A stretch of DNA of 64,000 nucleotides. It comes from Alteribacter lacisalsi. Lineage in GTDB: Bacteria; Bacillota; Bacilli; Bacillales; Salisediminibacteriaceae. The position numbers were made by a program, and so were the translations under genes. The stretch lies in assembly GCF_003226345.1 (NCBI RefSeq), contig NZ_PDOF01000001.1, positions 1,364,001 to 1,428,000 on the forward strand, read 5' to 3'. Position 1 is the first letter of the stretch. Each line of letters opens with the position of its first letter. Shown piece by piece: positions 43,180 through 52,234 of this stretch. A model generated the notes under the pieces. That model saw only the letters and a list, made by a program, of their open reading frames with translations, was not told where the DNA came from and did no database searches.

Positions 43180-44061
43180 TTACACCTCACCGTGAGATTT
43201 ATTTTGAAACTGAAGACTATGAATATGCGTCTCAAGGGATGACAAATACGTCTCGGACAGCCAGCCTTTCCCCCCTCTCAAAATTTCCAGCGCATAATGA
43301 TCCGGAGGGGGAATTTCTGCTGGCGACTTGTCTCTGACCAGGAAAGTCAGAACCTTGGTTAAATCCGGACCGTTATGAGATTGAACATTAACAAATGCCG
43401 GTCTGTAGGAGCCTGCATGAACCCCTTCTCTCCTGTATAGATATTCAAGAGCATCACGGTTAACACGATAAAGGAGTCCTTCACACGACTTACCTTCTTC
43501 AACCAGATCCGCCCTTCCTTTACCGTCTCTCTTGGAGGCAATAGTAAATCTGAGAAGGTAGCCGTCAAGACTGCAGCCGGTGATTTCCTGAAAGTGATTT
43601 TCCATCCCGGCTTCACGGATGCGTTCCTTATCCATGCACGAGCCATATGCAAAATAAAGAAAAGTGTCTTCATTCTCTGCTTCAAACTGCTTTCTCAGCC
43701 AGTCTCCGCATTCAATTGCTTCTTTCTTCAAACGCTCGCTTCCTGCAATGTACACGCTTGCCTTCATCTTTCCTGTATCTGTTGAAACCATCACTGTTTC
43801 CGGTACATAAAGAGAGGTCCCACTCCCGTCATATCCTTCAAGCTGATGTAGAGCTTCCCACTGCTCTTTCGGAATTCGGTACAATTCCCCGTAAACTTTT
43901 GCTTTCCCCTGGGTATCTGCTGCGGGGTAACCGAGTCCGGTATCATACAGCGTACCTTGCATCCATGCCTGTTCCCTGACACAATCAAAACCATTTAAAT
44001 AAAAATGGTTTACATCCCCTTTTCTGAGTGTGCCATAAACAAACAGCAATTCCTCCATCAT
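43180..44061 (-). CDS. ykqA: Two-domain gamma-glutamylcyclotransferase-like protein (YkqA type)
   Basis: The 293-residue protein joins two GGCT-fold domains: residues 4-130 (LLFVYGTLRKGDVNHFYL; HQLEGYDG with the putative catalytic Glu) and about 133-275 (FLYFAYGSCMDKERIREAG; YRREGVHAGSYR). Length and fusion match B. subtilis YkqA. GGCT enzymes cyclise gamma-glutamyl amines to 5-oxoproline, but the substrate of this type is unknown. It is the middle gene of patA-ykqA-SRAP, starting 18 bp after patA. GGGGGAA precedes the ATG. Confidence 0.85.
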   Translation of the reverse strand: MMEELLFVYGTLRKGDVNHFYLNGFDCVREQAWMQGTLYDTGLGYPAADTQGKAKVYGELYRIPKEQWEALHQLEGYDGSGTSLYVPETVMVSTDTGKMKASVYIAGSERLKKEAIECGDWLRKQFEAENEDTFLYFAYGSCMDKERIREAGMENHFQEITGCSLDGYLLRFTIASKRDGKGRADLVEEGKSCEGLLYRVNRDALEYLYRREGVHAGSYRPAFVNVQSHNGPDLTKVLTFLVRDKSPAEIPPPDHYALEILRGGKGWLSETYLSSLETHIHSLQFQNKSHGEV

Positions 44062-44079
44062 CTGTTCCCCCTTTCGTAA

Positions 44080-45240
44080 TTATCCTCTCACTTTGTTCCA
44101 GAATATTTCCAGTCTATCCAGTGCTTCTTCAAGGATTTCCATTGAATAGGCAAATGACAGACGAATGTAGCCTTCACCATAGGATGAAAAAGCATTTCCA
44201 GGTACAACGGCAAGTTTTGTTTCCTCCAGGAGCTGGAGACAGAATTCAAATGACCCCATCCCTGAAGCCTGGATTGAAGGGAACATATAGAAGGCACCGG
44301 ACGGCTGTTCTGCCGGCAGTCCCATTTTGGTGAGCCGTATGTACATATAATCTCTTCTTTTCACGTATTCGTCTCTCATTGGAGCAGCATCATCTGCGCC
44401 TGCTGTGAGGGCCTCTAGTGCAGCGCGCTGTGAAATCGAGGAAGCGCAGCTCACATTGTACTGGTGAACCTTCAGAATATGCTGTCTGACAGATGCCGGA
44501 GCAAAGACAAATCCAATCCGCCATCCAGTCATGGAATGGGATTTTGAGACACCGTTAATGACGATCGTTTTCTCCTTCATTCCTGGCAGCGACGCAATGG
44601 AAGTATGGGGGCCTCCATAAGTCAACTCTGAATAAATTTCATCGGATACGGCAAAGATGTCCCTGTTCTTCAGGATATCAGCGATGCCCTGAAGCTCTTC
44701 TCTGTTCATCACCACCCCGGTCGGGTTTGAAGGATAAGGTATCATGACTGCTTTCGTGCGGTCCGTAACAGCTTCTTTTACCTGAGAAGCTGTCAGCTTA
44801 AATCCTGTTTCCCTCGTATCTGCATAGACCGGGACAGCTCCGCACAGCCTGATGATCGGTTCATATGCCGGGTAAACCGGTCCAGGAAGAATCACTTCGT
44901 CCCCTTCCTCGAGAATTGTTCTCATGGTGATGTCGATTGCCTGAGAAGCACCTGTCGTGGTTATCACTTCCGTCAGAGGACTGTAATGAAGTCCGTATTT
45001 GCGCTTTACGAATGCAGCAGCTGCCTCTGTCAGGCCGTCCTCTCCCGGATTTTTTGTATAGCGGGTGACGTTTTCGTCGATGGCAGCTTTTGCAGCCTCC
45101 TTAATATGAGCAGGAGTGTGAAAATCCGGCTGGCCGATCGTAAGTTGAACGGCGTCCGGGTAATCACTAACCCTGTTAAAGAACTGGCGTATACCTGAAA
45201 TCTGTATGTGTTTCACTCTTGGATTAAGTTTGTGGTCCAT
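44080..45240 (-). CDS. patA: Aromatic/other class I aminotransferase PatA
   Basis: A 386-residue PLP enzyme very similar in pattern to B. subtilis PatA: HIQISGIRQFFN near the N-terminus, LTIGQPDFHTP, TTGASQAIDITMRTIL, PYPSNPTGVV, DEIYSELTYGG and the PLP-lysine motif INGVSKSHSMTGWRIGF. PatA-type enzymes transaminate N-acetyl-diaminopimelate or related amino acids in lysine/cell-wall precursor synthesis. It is the first gene of a three-gene operon. The leader carries a repeat (45404-45512). Confidence 0.92.
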   Translation of the reverse strand: MDHKLNPRVKHIQISGIRQFFNRVSDYPDAVQLTIGQPDFHTPAHIKEAAKAAIDENVTRYTKNPGEDGLTEAAAAFVKRKYGLHYSPLTEVITTTGASQAIDITMRTILEEGDEVILPGPVYPAYEPIIRLCGAVPVYADTRETGFKLTASQVKEAVTDRTKAVMIPYPSNPTGVVMNREELQGIADILKNRDIFAVSDEIYSELTYGGPHTSIASLPGMKEKTIVINGVSKSHSMTGWRIGFVFAPASVRQHILKVHQYNVSCASSISQRAALEALTAGADDAAPMRDEYVKRRDYMYIRLTKMGLPAEQPSGAFYMFPSIQASGMGSFEFCLQLLEETKLAVVPGNAFSSYGEGYIRLSFAYSMEILEEALDRLEIFWNKVRG

Positions 45241-45596
45241 AATCTGCTCCTCTTCTGTCTGCTGACGGTATTCAATAAATAGATGCTTTCTGAATCTTTA
45301 TGTACGGTTTTATTTTAACACTGCACCATCCTTAAGCCAAAGGGATGGCGTAACCGCACGAAGAACAATAGCGCAGACGCGCCTAAACATAAAAGCTCCG
45401 TTTCACGCCGGCCGTTCGCTTTCCACGGCGGTGGCGCTGAGCCTCCTCGGGCTTTTCCCTGCGGGGTCTCACCCTGCCAACCCACTGCCGCAGGAGTCTC
45501 ACTGCCGGCGTGCTACTCCGCATAAAAAAAAATATCCACAGTTACCGAAATTTATATATTCCTAAACAGCAAAAAAGAAAGCCCGGAAAGGCTTTC
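45241..45596. other. Intergenic region with a repeat and a terminator
   Basis: 356 bp holding the patA leader, the repeat at 45404-45512 and the terminator of the four-helix membrane protein gene. No gene is supported. Confidence 0.65.
45404..45512 (+). repeat. Interspersed repeat, family 3
   Basis: Perfect ends CACGCCGGC (45404-45412) and GCCGGCGTG (45504-45512) enclose CGCTTTCCACGG, TGAGCCTCCTCGGGC and CCGCAGGAGTC, motifs shared with the other repeat families of the window. Confidence 0.65.
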
Positions 45597-45598
45597 CT
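45570..45598 (-). terminator. Terminator of the esterase operon
   Basis: GAAAGCC-tttcc-GGGCTTTC on the minus strand followed by TTTTTT; overlaps the stop codon region. Confidence 0.85.
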
Positions 45599-46106
45599 AA
45601 AACCCCATTGCAAGGACAAGAGCCAGGGTAACGGTAAAATATACTGCATATAGAACAATAACCCCCATCGCCGTCATGATCATCAGTCTTCCCCGACGCT
45701 CTGTAAGACCGAACAGTTTTCGAAAACAATGTGTAAACAGCAGAATAATAACTCCCGCATAAAGAAGAAGAATACCCAGATCGGCGGTGGCCCTTCCCCA
45801 GTCCAAGGGTTCGGCAATCAATCCGGTGCTGATCAGGAACCATTCTGTTCCGGTCCCAATGAACTTACTTAAGAGCAGCTTTCCATAGAGAATGACAGTC
45901 ACCCACCACCCCCATGTTTTTATCAGCAGCAAACCGATCGCACTGAGAATGAAGAAAAGAAAAATGCTGTCTGTAACAAATAGCTGTACCATCCTCGGGG
46001 TGAATCCCCAGCTTAATCCTACGAACAGGAGGTAACCGAAATACGCTGCTGTAAATATAATCTGGCCAGCACCCAGGAGCCTGACTGAAATTTTCGTTAG
46101 TTTCAA
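45597..46106 (-). CDS. Four-helix membrane protein, unknown function
   Basis: A 169-residue protein with hydrophobic segments near residues 10-32, 45-66 (FLFFILSAIGLLLIKTWGWW), 105-125 and 140-165. Start is TTG 46106 after GGAGG. It follows the esterase gene by 35 bp on the same strand and shares its terminator, so the two are probably one operon. No family recognised. Confidence 0.7.
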   Translation of the reverse strand: MKLTKISVRLLGAGQIIFTAAYFGYLLFVGLSWGFTPRMVQLFVTDSIFLFFILSAIGLLLIKTWGWWVTVILYGKLLLSKFIGTGTEWFLISTGLIAEPLDWGRATADLGILLLYAGVIILLFTHCFRKLFGLTERRGRLMIMTAMGVIVLYAVYFTVTLALVLAMGF

Positions 46107-46141
46107 CTGTGTACCTCCATTCTCTGGCAGAAATAATCAAT

Positions 46142-47320
46142 CTACGGATTCAGAAGATCCACACCTGTACGGCCAAGCAGATAGGCAGCAATCGCAAAAG
46201 CTTCTGCCTGCTCCCTCACCCGGTCCATTCCCTGAGGAGGCTGTCGTACCTGAAGCTGATAAGGGCTTTCCTGCAGAACCCCAGCGTGTGACTGACGAAG
46301 AAAACTGGAAGCCTCCTGCATACCGTACCTTCCGCTCTGCATGACTTCGTAAAACGAGACAAAGCCATGCATAACCCCCCTGTACCTTGTCGCTCTCACC
46401 ACGTTGCCTGATTCAGACAATTTTTCTGCATAAGCCTCTCCCTCATCACGTAAAGGATCGAATTCAGCAGTAATAATCAGAGCAGGGGGAAGGTCTGTTA
46501 AATCGTCAGCATGAAGAGGTGACGTATAAGGGTTTGACCACATTCTCTCTTCAGGTGTATAAAGATCCCGAGCCCGGTACATGACCTGCCTTGAAAGAAG
46601 ATAATAGCCGCTGTCATAGATTTCACGTGAGCGGAGGTCAATGTCCTGAAACGTTGTCAGTGGATAAAAAAGTACCTGGCTTGTAATTTCAGGCCCTTGT
46701 CTGTCCCGGCTCATAAGCGTCATCACAGTCGCAATGTTGCCGCCGGCACTGTCTCCCGCCACGCTGATCGTTTCGTGATCGCCGTTAAAATTAGCGGCAT
46801 TTTCCTCAGCCCATCTAAGTGCTGCGTAGCTATCCTCAACAGCCGTCGGAAAAACATAATCGGGTGCTGTCCGATAGCCGACAGAAATGACGACACTGTT
46901 CGTGCTTGCCGCGAGCGATCTGACGATATTGTCGTGCGTATCAATATCACCGTACCCTTCTATAAATGCACCCCCGTGATAATACATAACTATTGGAAAC
47001 GGACCCTCTCCGCGGGGTCTGTAGATCCTTACAGGAACCTGCACGTCTCCCATAACCGGAACATGCATATCTTCACGGAGAAGCGGGTTCCCCCCGCCCC
47101 CTCCTCCCCCTGTCACAATTCTCGGAGGACTGATATCAATATCAAGTGTAACCAGATTATTATTTATCGCATGGAGGATAACGGCTGTTTTTGCCGGGAG
47201 CCTCCCTGCATCCGTCGACTGCCACAGGTACAGAGCAACAGCGACAGAGATCAGCACAACAGCAAATGTGAGAGAGCCGAGAAGAATGAGATTTTGAAAA
47301 ATACGCCTGGCCCACTTCAT
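46142..47320 (-). CDS. Membrane-anchored alpha/beta hydrolase (HSL-type esterase/lipase)
   Basis: The 392-residue protein has an N-terminal membrane anchor (residues 11-33) and an extracytoplasmic hormone-sensitive-lipase-type domain: oxyanion motif YYHGGAF (113-119), nucleophile GDSAGG (Ser191), ITAEFDPLRDEGEAYA with the acid, and MHGFVSF with the catalytic His. AAGGAG precedes ATG. An odd feature is seven consecutive glycines (71-77) encoded by G-rich DNA (47090-47110), a tract prone to slippage. Substrate unknown. Confidence 0.87.
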   Translation of the reverse strand: MKWARRIFQNLILLGSLTFAVVLISVAVALYLWQSTDAGRLPAKTAVILHAINNNLVTLDIDISPPRIVTGGGGGGGNPLLREDMHVPVMGDVQVPVRIYRPRGEGPFPIVMYYHGGAFIEGYGDIDTHDNIVRSLAASTNSVVISVGYRTAPDYVFPTAVEDSYAALRWAEENAANFNGDHETISVAGDSAGGNIATVMTLMSRDRQGPEITSQVLFYPLTTFQDIDLRSREIYDSGYYLLSRQVMYRARDLYTPEERMWSNPYTSPLHADDLTDLPPALIITAEFDPLRDEGEAYAEKLSESGNVVRATRYRGVMHGFVSFYEVMQSGRYGMQEASSFLRQSHAGVLQESPYQLQVRQPPQGMDRVREQAEAFAIAAYLLGRTGVDLLNP

Positions 47321-47503
47321 TACTCAACAGCTCCTTCGATGATTCGGAAGAATACGACTTCTTTCTTATAATTATAGATCCAAACCGTTCTCATTTCCAC
47401 GGTTATTTATGTTATTAAAATCGGGAAACACAGCTGATGTACGGCATAAAAACATGTCTCCGGTGTGACCCTATAGCTATTATGCCTAGAAAGGAGCCGA
47501 CAA

Positions 47504-47728
47504 ATGGATTATCAGCTTCAGACCCCGGACAGCGCTATCCCATGTGAGGTTACCTGTGACCCTGACAACGGACGTTTTATGATTAGGAAAGCTGATACAT
47601 CGGGAGAAGTTTTTAACTCTGCAGAAGAACTCACGGACTGGCTTGAAAAAAACTGGACGGAAGCCATGTTCACAGAACCAGGTACATTCGATACGATGAT
47701 TGCCAGCCTGAAACAGCAGAAACAGTAA
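47504..47728 (+). CDS. Small conserved hypothetical protein
   Basis: A 74-residue soluble acidic product (MDYQLQTPDSAIPCEVTCDP, then EVFNSAEELTDWLEKNWTEAMF) with AAAGGAG seven bases before ATG and its own terminator. Two Cys are separated by three residues. I do not recognise it. Confidence 0.7.
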   Translation: MDYQLQTPDSAIPCEVTCDPDNGRFMIRKADTSGEVFNSAEELTDWLEKNWTEAMFTEPGTFDTMIASLKQQKQ

Positions 47729-47732
47729 AGTG

Positions 47733-47779
47733 TAAAAATGACCCGCAGAGAAGGCATAACCGTCTCCCGGGTCATTTTT
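47733..47779. terminator. Bidirectional terminator
   Basis: AAAAATGACCC pairs with GGGTCATTTTT, with an inner AGAG/TCTC pair. Confidence 0.85.
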
Positions 47780-47872
47780 CTGCTGTTTTAAACCATACAC
47801 TGTTAGGAAACTCCACTGCACGCCCCCTTTCCGCTTTCAGCCGTGAACCGTAACCCCCCTGCATCTGTACAA

Positions 47873-49000
47873 TCATGAAATTCCAATTGCATGAAATCCT
47901 GTAAAAATGAGCCATATCAGTACATCTAAACCAGGCGGCGGCTGCGGGTGATCAGCCACCTTTTTTTGATCATTTGGAACGATATAGGATGGAAGATCAG
48001 AAAAATACCTTTCTTCGAGTAATGACTCATAAATCAAGTTTCCCTCTTTTCCTTCGACGGTTAACATACCGTCTTCAGAGATGTTATAGAAAACCTCATC
48101 CTCTCCGGCAACAGTCAAATTGTAGCTTTCCGGGATTATGTGCCCTGTCAGCAGCTCCTCATTTGAAAAATCCAGCGTTACTGTCCGGTAGTTATCCAAC
48201 CCATAATCAACCAGTGCCCTCGTATCTTCAAAGGCATGATCCCTTGAAGGAGCCCCCAGTGTAACAACGATAATTTCAGTATCTTCTTTTTCGGCAGACG
48301 TCACAAGTGTATAACCGGACTGACGGACGAATCCATTTTTCACACCGGTAATTTCGTCATTCTGCCTCATAAGATCGTGGTGGTTATACAGGGTGGTCTC
48401 CCATCCTTCTGCTTTCCATTCCAGTCTCTTTGTTCCGGCAATTTCCCGAAAATCGTTATTGGACATAGCGTAGGCACTTAACAATGCCATGTCGTAAGCT
48501 GTGGTCACATGATCCTCATGAAAGAGCCCGTGGGGATTTGTAAAGTTTGTATTTTCTGCACCAACTTCAGCAGCAAAATCGGTCATTCGTGAAGCAAAGG
48601 CATCAACAGATCCATCAATGTGTTCCGCTGCTGCAATAGACGCATCGTTTCCTGAACTTACCATAATGCCTCTCAGCATCTGTCCCATCGGCAGGGTTTC
48701 ATCTTCAAGAAGATAAACACTGGATCCGATCACATTTACCGCGTCAGCACTTACCTTCACCTGTTCAGCCTGATCGGCCTCTTCCAGTGCCAAAATTGTT
48801 GTAATAATTTTTGTTATACTTGCAGGGTACATCGTCTGGTGTTTATTTTTATCGTAGAGCACCTCCAGGGTAGCTGAATCAATCACAACAGCCGCCTCAC
48901 TGTGTAAAGACGCCGGTGGTCCTGTATCTGCTGCTGCCGGGTGATGAAATATTGGAAAAATAAGAATCGACATTATCACAAAGAGGATCAGTTTCTGCAT
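47873..49000 (-). CDS. D-alanyl-D-alanine carboxypeptidase (S11 family)
   Basis: A 375-residue penicillin-binding protein with a signal peptide (1-25, ending AAADT). Active-site motifs are SITK (Ser61, Lys64), SGN (116-118) and, in place of the usual KTG, KNG (221-223) in GVKNGFVRQSGYTLV. The C-terminus has one hydrophobic segment (LDVLIWLIFTGFHAIGI), a probable anchor. It trims the terminal D-Ala of peptidoglycan side chains; a sporulation role (DacF-like) is possible. Start ATG 49000 follows AAGGTGAT. Confidence 0.87.
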   Translation of the reverse strand: MQKLILFVIMSILIFPIFHHPAAADTGPPASLHSEAAVVIDSATLEVLYDKNKHQTMYPASITKIITTILALEEADQAEQVKVSADAVNVIGSSVYLLEDETLPMGQMLRGIMVSSGNDASIAAAEHIDGSVDAFASRMTDFAAEVGAENTNFTNPHGLFHEDHVTTAYDMALLSAYAMSNNDFREIAGTKRLEWKAEGWETTLYNHHDLMRQNDEITGVKNGFVRQSGYTLVTSAEKEDTEIIVVTLGAPSRDHAFEDTRALVDYGLDNYRTVTLDFSNEELLTGHIIPESYNLTVAGEDEVFYNISEDGMLTVEGKEGNLIYESLLEERYFSDLPSYIVPNDQKKVADHPQPPPGLDVLIWLIFTGFHAIGIS

Positions 49001-49171
49001 CAAATCACCTTATAAAAGTATTATTACTTTTGTGAGTATACCCGTAACCGTGTCTTAAGACTCCGCTGCGCGCCTTCCGCTCTGACTGTAAGGTTCACTC
49101 CTCATTACTTTTATATTAAACCCATTTCCAAGCGAGTTGCAATAGAAAAAACAAGAATAATGTCGAAAAAA

Positions 49172-49215
49172 AATGAAAAAAAAGCTTCCTTGTGAGTATC
49201 AGGAAGCTTTTTCTC
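49172..49215 (-). terminator. Terminator of the DUF4397 gene
   Basis: AAAGCTTCCT (49181-49190) pairs with AGGAAGCTTT (49201-49210); a T-rich tail follows on the minus strand. Confidence 0.85.
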
Positions 49216-49225
49216 GTTTTAAGTG

Positions 49226-49909
49226 TTATTGAATCTGATCTTTTACCAGGATTAAATCAAATCCTGGTTCACCTTCAAGTAAGCCAACAGCAAAAGCGGT
49301 ATAGACTGCACCACTCTCAAGCCCTACATTTGGCACCTGGAAAACAGCATCCTCTGACCCGGCCGGACGGATTTCGATGTCAAGCGTCCCAGGCTCTGCT
49401 TCCAAATAATCGCTTACCTGAGGGAAACTCACATTCTCAAACAGCACGGTCTCCGGGGCTGCGGCAATGTCAACTGCCGGGGCATCAGGGGAGAAATGAG
49501 CCGCTCTGATTTTCGCTTTTCCTTCAACAGGTTCAAGCTGGTCACCAACGGCTACAAGGTCGATCTGATTTAAAGGACCTACAGCCGCAATTGTGTATAC
49601 CTGGCCTGCAGCCAGATCAAATGTTTTATCGATCACCGGATTTTCTTTTTTCGGATTTGCGCCTGCAGGATAAATTTTGACAGCATATCTGCCTTCCTTC
49701 AACGGAAGATAATCGCTCACGTCTTTAAAGTTTACATTATCAAGAATGCGGTCCTTATTCACATAGATGTCAACTGCCGGCGCGTCCGGTGAAGCATGAA
49801 CAGCTCTGACAAACACTTCACTGCTGTTCTCTTCTGCTGAGGCCTGCCCCGCTGACAGAAACGTCCCTGCCGCGAGAACGGTCATAAATACCAAAAGTAA
49901 TTTTCTCAT
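49226..49909 (-). CDS. Secreted DUF4397 protein with two tandem domains
   Basis: I start at ATG 49909 (MRKLLLVFMTVLAAGTFLS), a signal peptide cleaved near AGQASA-EEN; AAGGGG lies upstream and the seven earlier codons contain it. The mature protein has two DUF4397 repeats beginning VRAVHASPDAPAVDIYVNKD and IRAAHFSPDAPAVDIAAAPE. Such domains are common in secreted or wall-associated proteins of bacilli; the role is unknown. Monocistronic. Confidence 0.88.
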   Translation of the reverse strand: MRKLLLVFMTVLAAGTFLSAGQASAEENSSEVFVRAVHASPDAPAVDIYVNKDRILDNVNFKDVSDYLPLKEGRYAVKIYPAGANPKKENPVIDKTFDLAAGQVYTIAAVGPLNQIDLVAVGDQLEPVEGKAKIRAAHFSPDAPAVDIAAAPETVLFENVSFPQVSDYLEAEPGTLDIEIRPAGSEDAVFQVPNVGLESGAVYTAFAVGLLEGEPGFDLILVKDQIQ

Positions 49910-50122
49910 AACTTCAAACCCCTTTTCCATATGATGGTTTTTTACAAGGTTAATGTCCCCTTTTCTGTCTCATTTATTCGCGCTTTACCATTTTCCACGG
50001 CTCCTGTTCACCAGCACACAATTATGATTTAATAAACGAAGCAGCGTCTCACGGTTTAAAACGGCTTTGTTGCAGGGAACATCAGTTAATCACACCACCG
50101 ATGAATGGAAAGGATGATTTTT

Positions 50123-51796
50123 TTGGATAACCTGGTTAAAACACTCAGACACCTTGAAGGTAAAAGCTATAAAGCGTTAAAGCAGATTCAGGGTACATAT
50201 ACCGGCTCTGACTTTACTCTCAGCATTGATTATGTACAGGGAGACCCATTTGCTTCCCCTTCAAAATTCAGGGTTATTCTTCCATACAGTTCACTTGGCA
50301 CAGAAAAAGCCATTCTGAAAACCAAGCATCGTAAAATTGCACTTGAAGATTTTATTGCCCGCCAGGTAAACAGGCAGTTCATAAAACACAGTCCGAGGAA
50401 AATGGGCACCGGTAAAGGTGGGCTCGTTTTTTTTGACGCCCCTGGTCAGGAAATTCTCGAGCGGACAGCAGTAAAACTGACCGAACGCTCCATTGAAATC
50501 AGAATCAGCGCAGGGCTTCCGGCGAACGGCAGGAAGATCCGCGGTCATGATGCTGCCCGGCTCGTTGGTGATATTATTCCATTTACCGCAAAAAAAGCCA
50601 TCGAACTGTTCTCTCGCAATGATCTGAGTACTCACCTTGAGTTAGCAGATGATCAGCAGATGATCCGCGACTATCTTGAACAACACGGTTACGTTACTTT
50701 TATCGCAAACGGTGCCGTTCTGCCCCGTGAAAGCGGCGTCAGCAACAGACCTCTGAAAGGAGCCGTTCCTTTCCATACACCATCAGAGTTTGAGAAGACA
50801 GTTCCACTGACCAATGGTAAGACCGTTACAGGAATGGCTCTCCCAGAAGGACTGACTCTTATTGCCGGGGGAGGCTATCATGGAAAAAGCACCCTTCTTC
50901 ATGCCATCGAGCGAGGCATTTATGATCACGCACCCGGTGACGGCAGGGAATTCGTCATTACACGCAGGTCTGCCGTTAAAGTACGTGCTGAGGACGGCCG
51001 TTCTGTACACAGCGTAAACATTACCCCTTTCATTTCAAACCTTCCGTTTCAAAAAGATACGCAATCCTTTTCAACACCGGACGCCAGCGGAAGCACATCC
51101 CAGGCTGCCGCCATTATGGAAGCGCTGGAAATCGGGAGCACGCTGTTACTTATGGACGAGGATACAACCGCAACCAACTTTATGATCCGCGATGCCCGGA
51201 TGCAGCGCCTCGTCGAAGAAGAACCGATCACTCCATTTCTGGATCACGTTTCTGATCTTACAAAAACCCTGGAGGTATCCGTCATACTTGCTGTCGGCGG
51301 CTCCGGTGACTACTTTGAACAGGCCGATAACGTCCTCCTAATGAAAGAATACAAACCTTATGACCGGACGGAGCAAGCTGCGCAAATTGCAGAAGAATTG
51401 CAGACCGGCCGCTTAGAACAGAGCGGAGTCCCTCTTTTCGTTCCAGATGCCAGACCTTTTGATAGGAAAAACTTTCTTAGACAGTGGGATCACAAACAGA
51501 AGGTTGAAGCAAAAGGGCTTCATACCATCCTTTTCAGTAAAAACCGAATTGACCTTTCCCATGTGGAGCAGCTTGTAGATGAGAGTCAGACAAGAGCTTT
51601 GGCAAGGATCGTTAGTATTCTTGTAAAAACCACGAATGAAACGATGACAATAATCGAAGCTTTGGATCGTCTCTATGCTGAAATTGAGCGGGAAGGTCTT
51701 GATGCCCTGGCTGTTTTTAAAGGGCAGCACCCCGGTGATCTTGCCCTTCCGCGAAAAGAGGAAGCTGCTGCAGCTTTAAACCGCTTCAGACGCTGA
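50123..51796 (+). CDS. P-loop ATPase of the predicted ABC class (PF09818 type)
   Basis: A soluble protein of 557 residues, starting at TTG 50123 after AAAGGATGA; an in-frame ATG six codons earlier has no ribosome site. Residues about 1-240 match the N-terminal part of this family (LRHLEGKSYKALKQIQG; GTGKGGLVFFDAPGQEILER). The ATPase part shows IAGGGYHGKSTLLHAIERG (Walker A), TSQAAAIMEALEIGSTLLLMDEDTTATNFM (signature-like and Walker B) and VGGSGDYFEQADNVLLM. Function of the family is unknown. It stands alone. Confidence 0.85.
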   Translation: MDNLVKTLRHLEGKSYKALKQIQGTYTGSDFTLSIDYVQGDPFASPSKFRVILPYSSLGTEKAILKTKHRKIALEDFIARQVNRQFIKHSPRKMGTGKGGLVFFDAPGQEILERTAVKLTERSIEIRISAGLPANGRKIRGHDAARLVGDIIPFTAKKAIELFSRNDLSTHLELADDQQMIRDYLEQHGYVTFIANGAVLPRESGVSNRPLKGAVPFHTPSEFEKTVPLTNGKTVTGMALPEGLTLIAGGGYHGKSTLLHAIERGIYDHAPGDGREFVITRRSAVKVRAEDGRSVHSVNITPFISNLPFQKDTQSFSTPDASGSTSQAAAIMEALEIGSTLLLMDEDTTATNFMIRDARMQRLVEEEPITPFLDHVSDLTKTLEVSVILAVGGSGDYFEQADNVLLMKEYKPYDRTEQAAQIAEELQTGRLEQSGVPLFVPDARPFDRKNFLRQWDHKQKVEAKGLHTILFSKNRIDLSHVEQLVDESQTRALARIVSILVKTTNETMTIIEALDRLYAEIEREGLDALAVFKGQHPGDLALPRKEEAAAALNRFRR

Positions 51797-51815
51797 AAAC
51801 ATGTTTTTTTCTAAG

Positions 51816-52155
51816 GCTGATTTCAAAAAGAATGCTACTTTATAAGCTGCAGGTGGACAGTTTCCGCGGGCAACGCTTCAGCCTCCACGGAAAAATGCTG
51901 GGACAAAAGTATTTTTACAGACGAAGATCCAAACAATCAGCAAACGGTGCAAATTTATCGCTGCTGAAATATACACCGCTTTCCTCAGGAAGCGGATGAG
52001 CCTCCGTGTGCTTCGCTACTCAAGGGTCTCACCTGAGCTTTTCCTCCCACAGGAGTCGGCGTCCCAGCTCCCTTCATCAGATGCTATTCCCGTTGGAGTC
52101 ACCACCTTTCGCTTCATAATTTACCTTTAGGAAAAGCAACATTCTATCTGAAGAC
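51816..52155. repeat. Composite repeat: family-1-like outer element interrupted by family-2 sequence
   Basis: The outer ends (GCTGATTTCAAAAAGAATG and, inward from the right, GTCTTCAGATAGAATG) and 51859-51890 (GTTTCCGCGGGCAACGCTTC) resemble family 1, while 51964-52060 matches family 2 copy A. It looks like one element inside another. It occupies most of the 438-bp gap before msrB; no gene is seen. Confidence 0.6.
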
Positions 52156-52181
52156 ACCTTTTTTAAAAGAATTGGTAAAAA

Positions 52182-52227
52182 AAAGAGGCTTTCCGGTAAG
52201 TTTATGTGCTTTCCGGTCAGCCTCTTT
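52182..52227 (-). terminator. Terminator of msrAB
   Basis: AAAGAGGCT (52182-52190) pairs with AGCCTCTTT (52219-52227); an inner CCGG repeat extends the stem. Confidence 0.8.
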
Positions 52228-52234
52228 CTTTTTC

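Noticed and set aside
47810-49110. Similar short GC-rich words (ACTCCGCTGCGCGCC-like) on both sides of the D,D-carboxypeptidase gene
   Set aside because: The match is short and imperfect; it may be a decayed fragment of the repeat superfamily but does not support a mobile unit.
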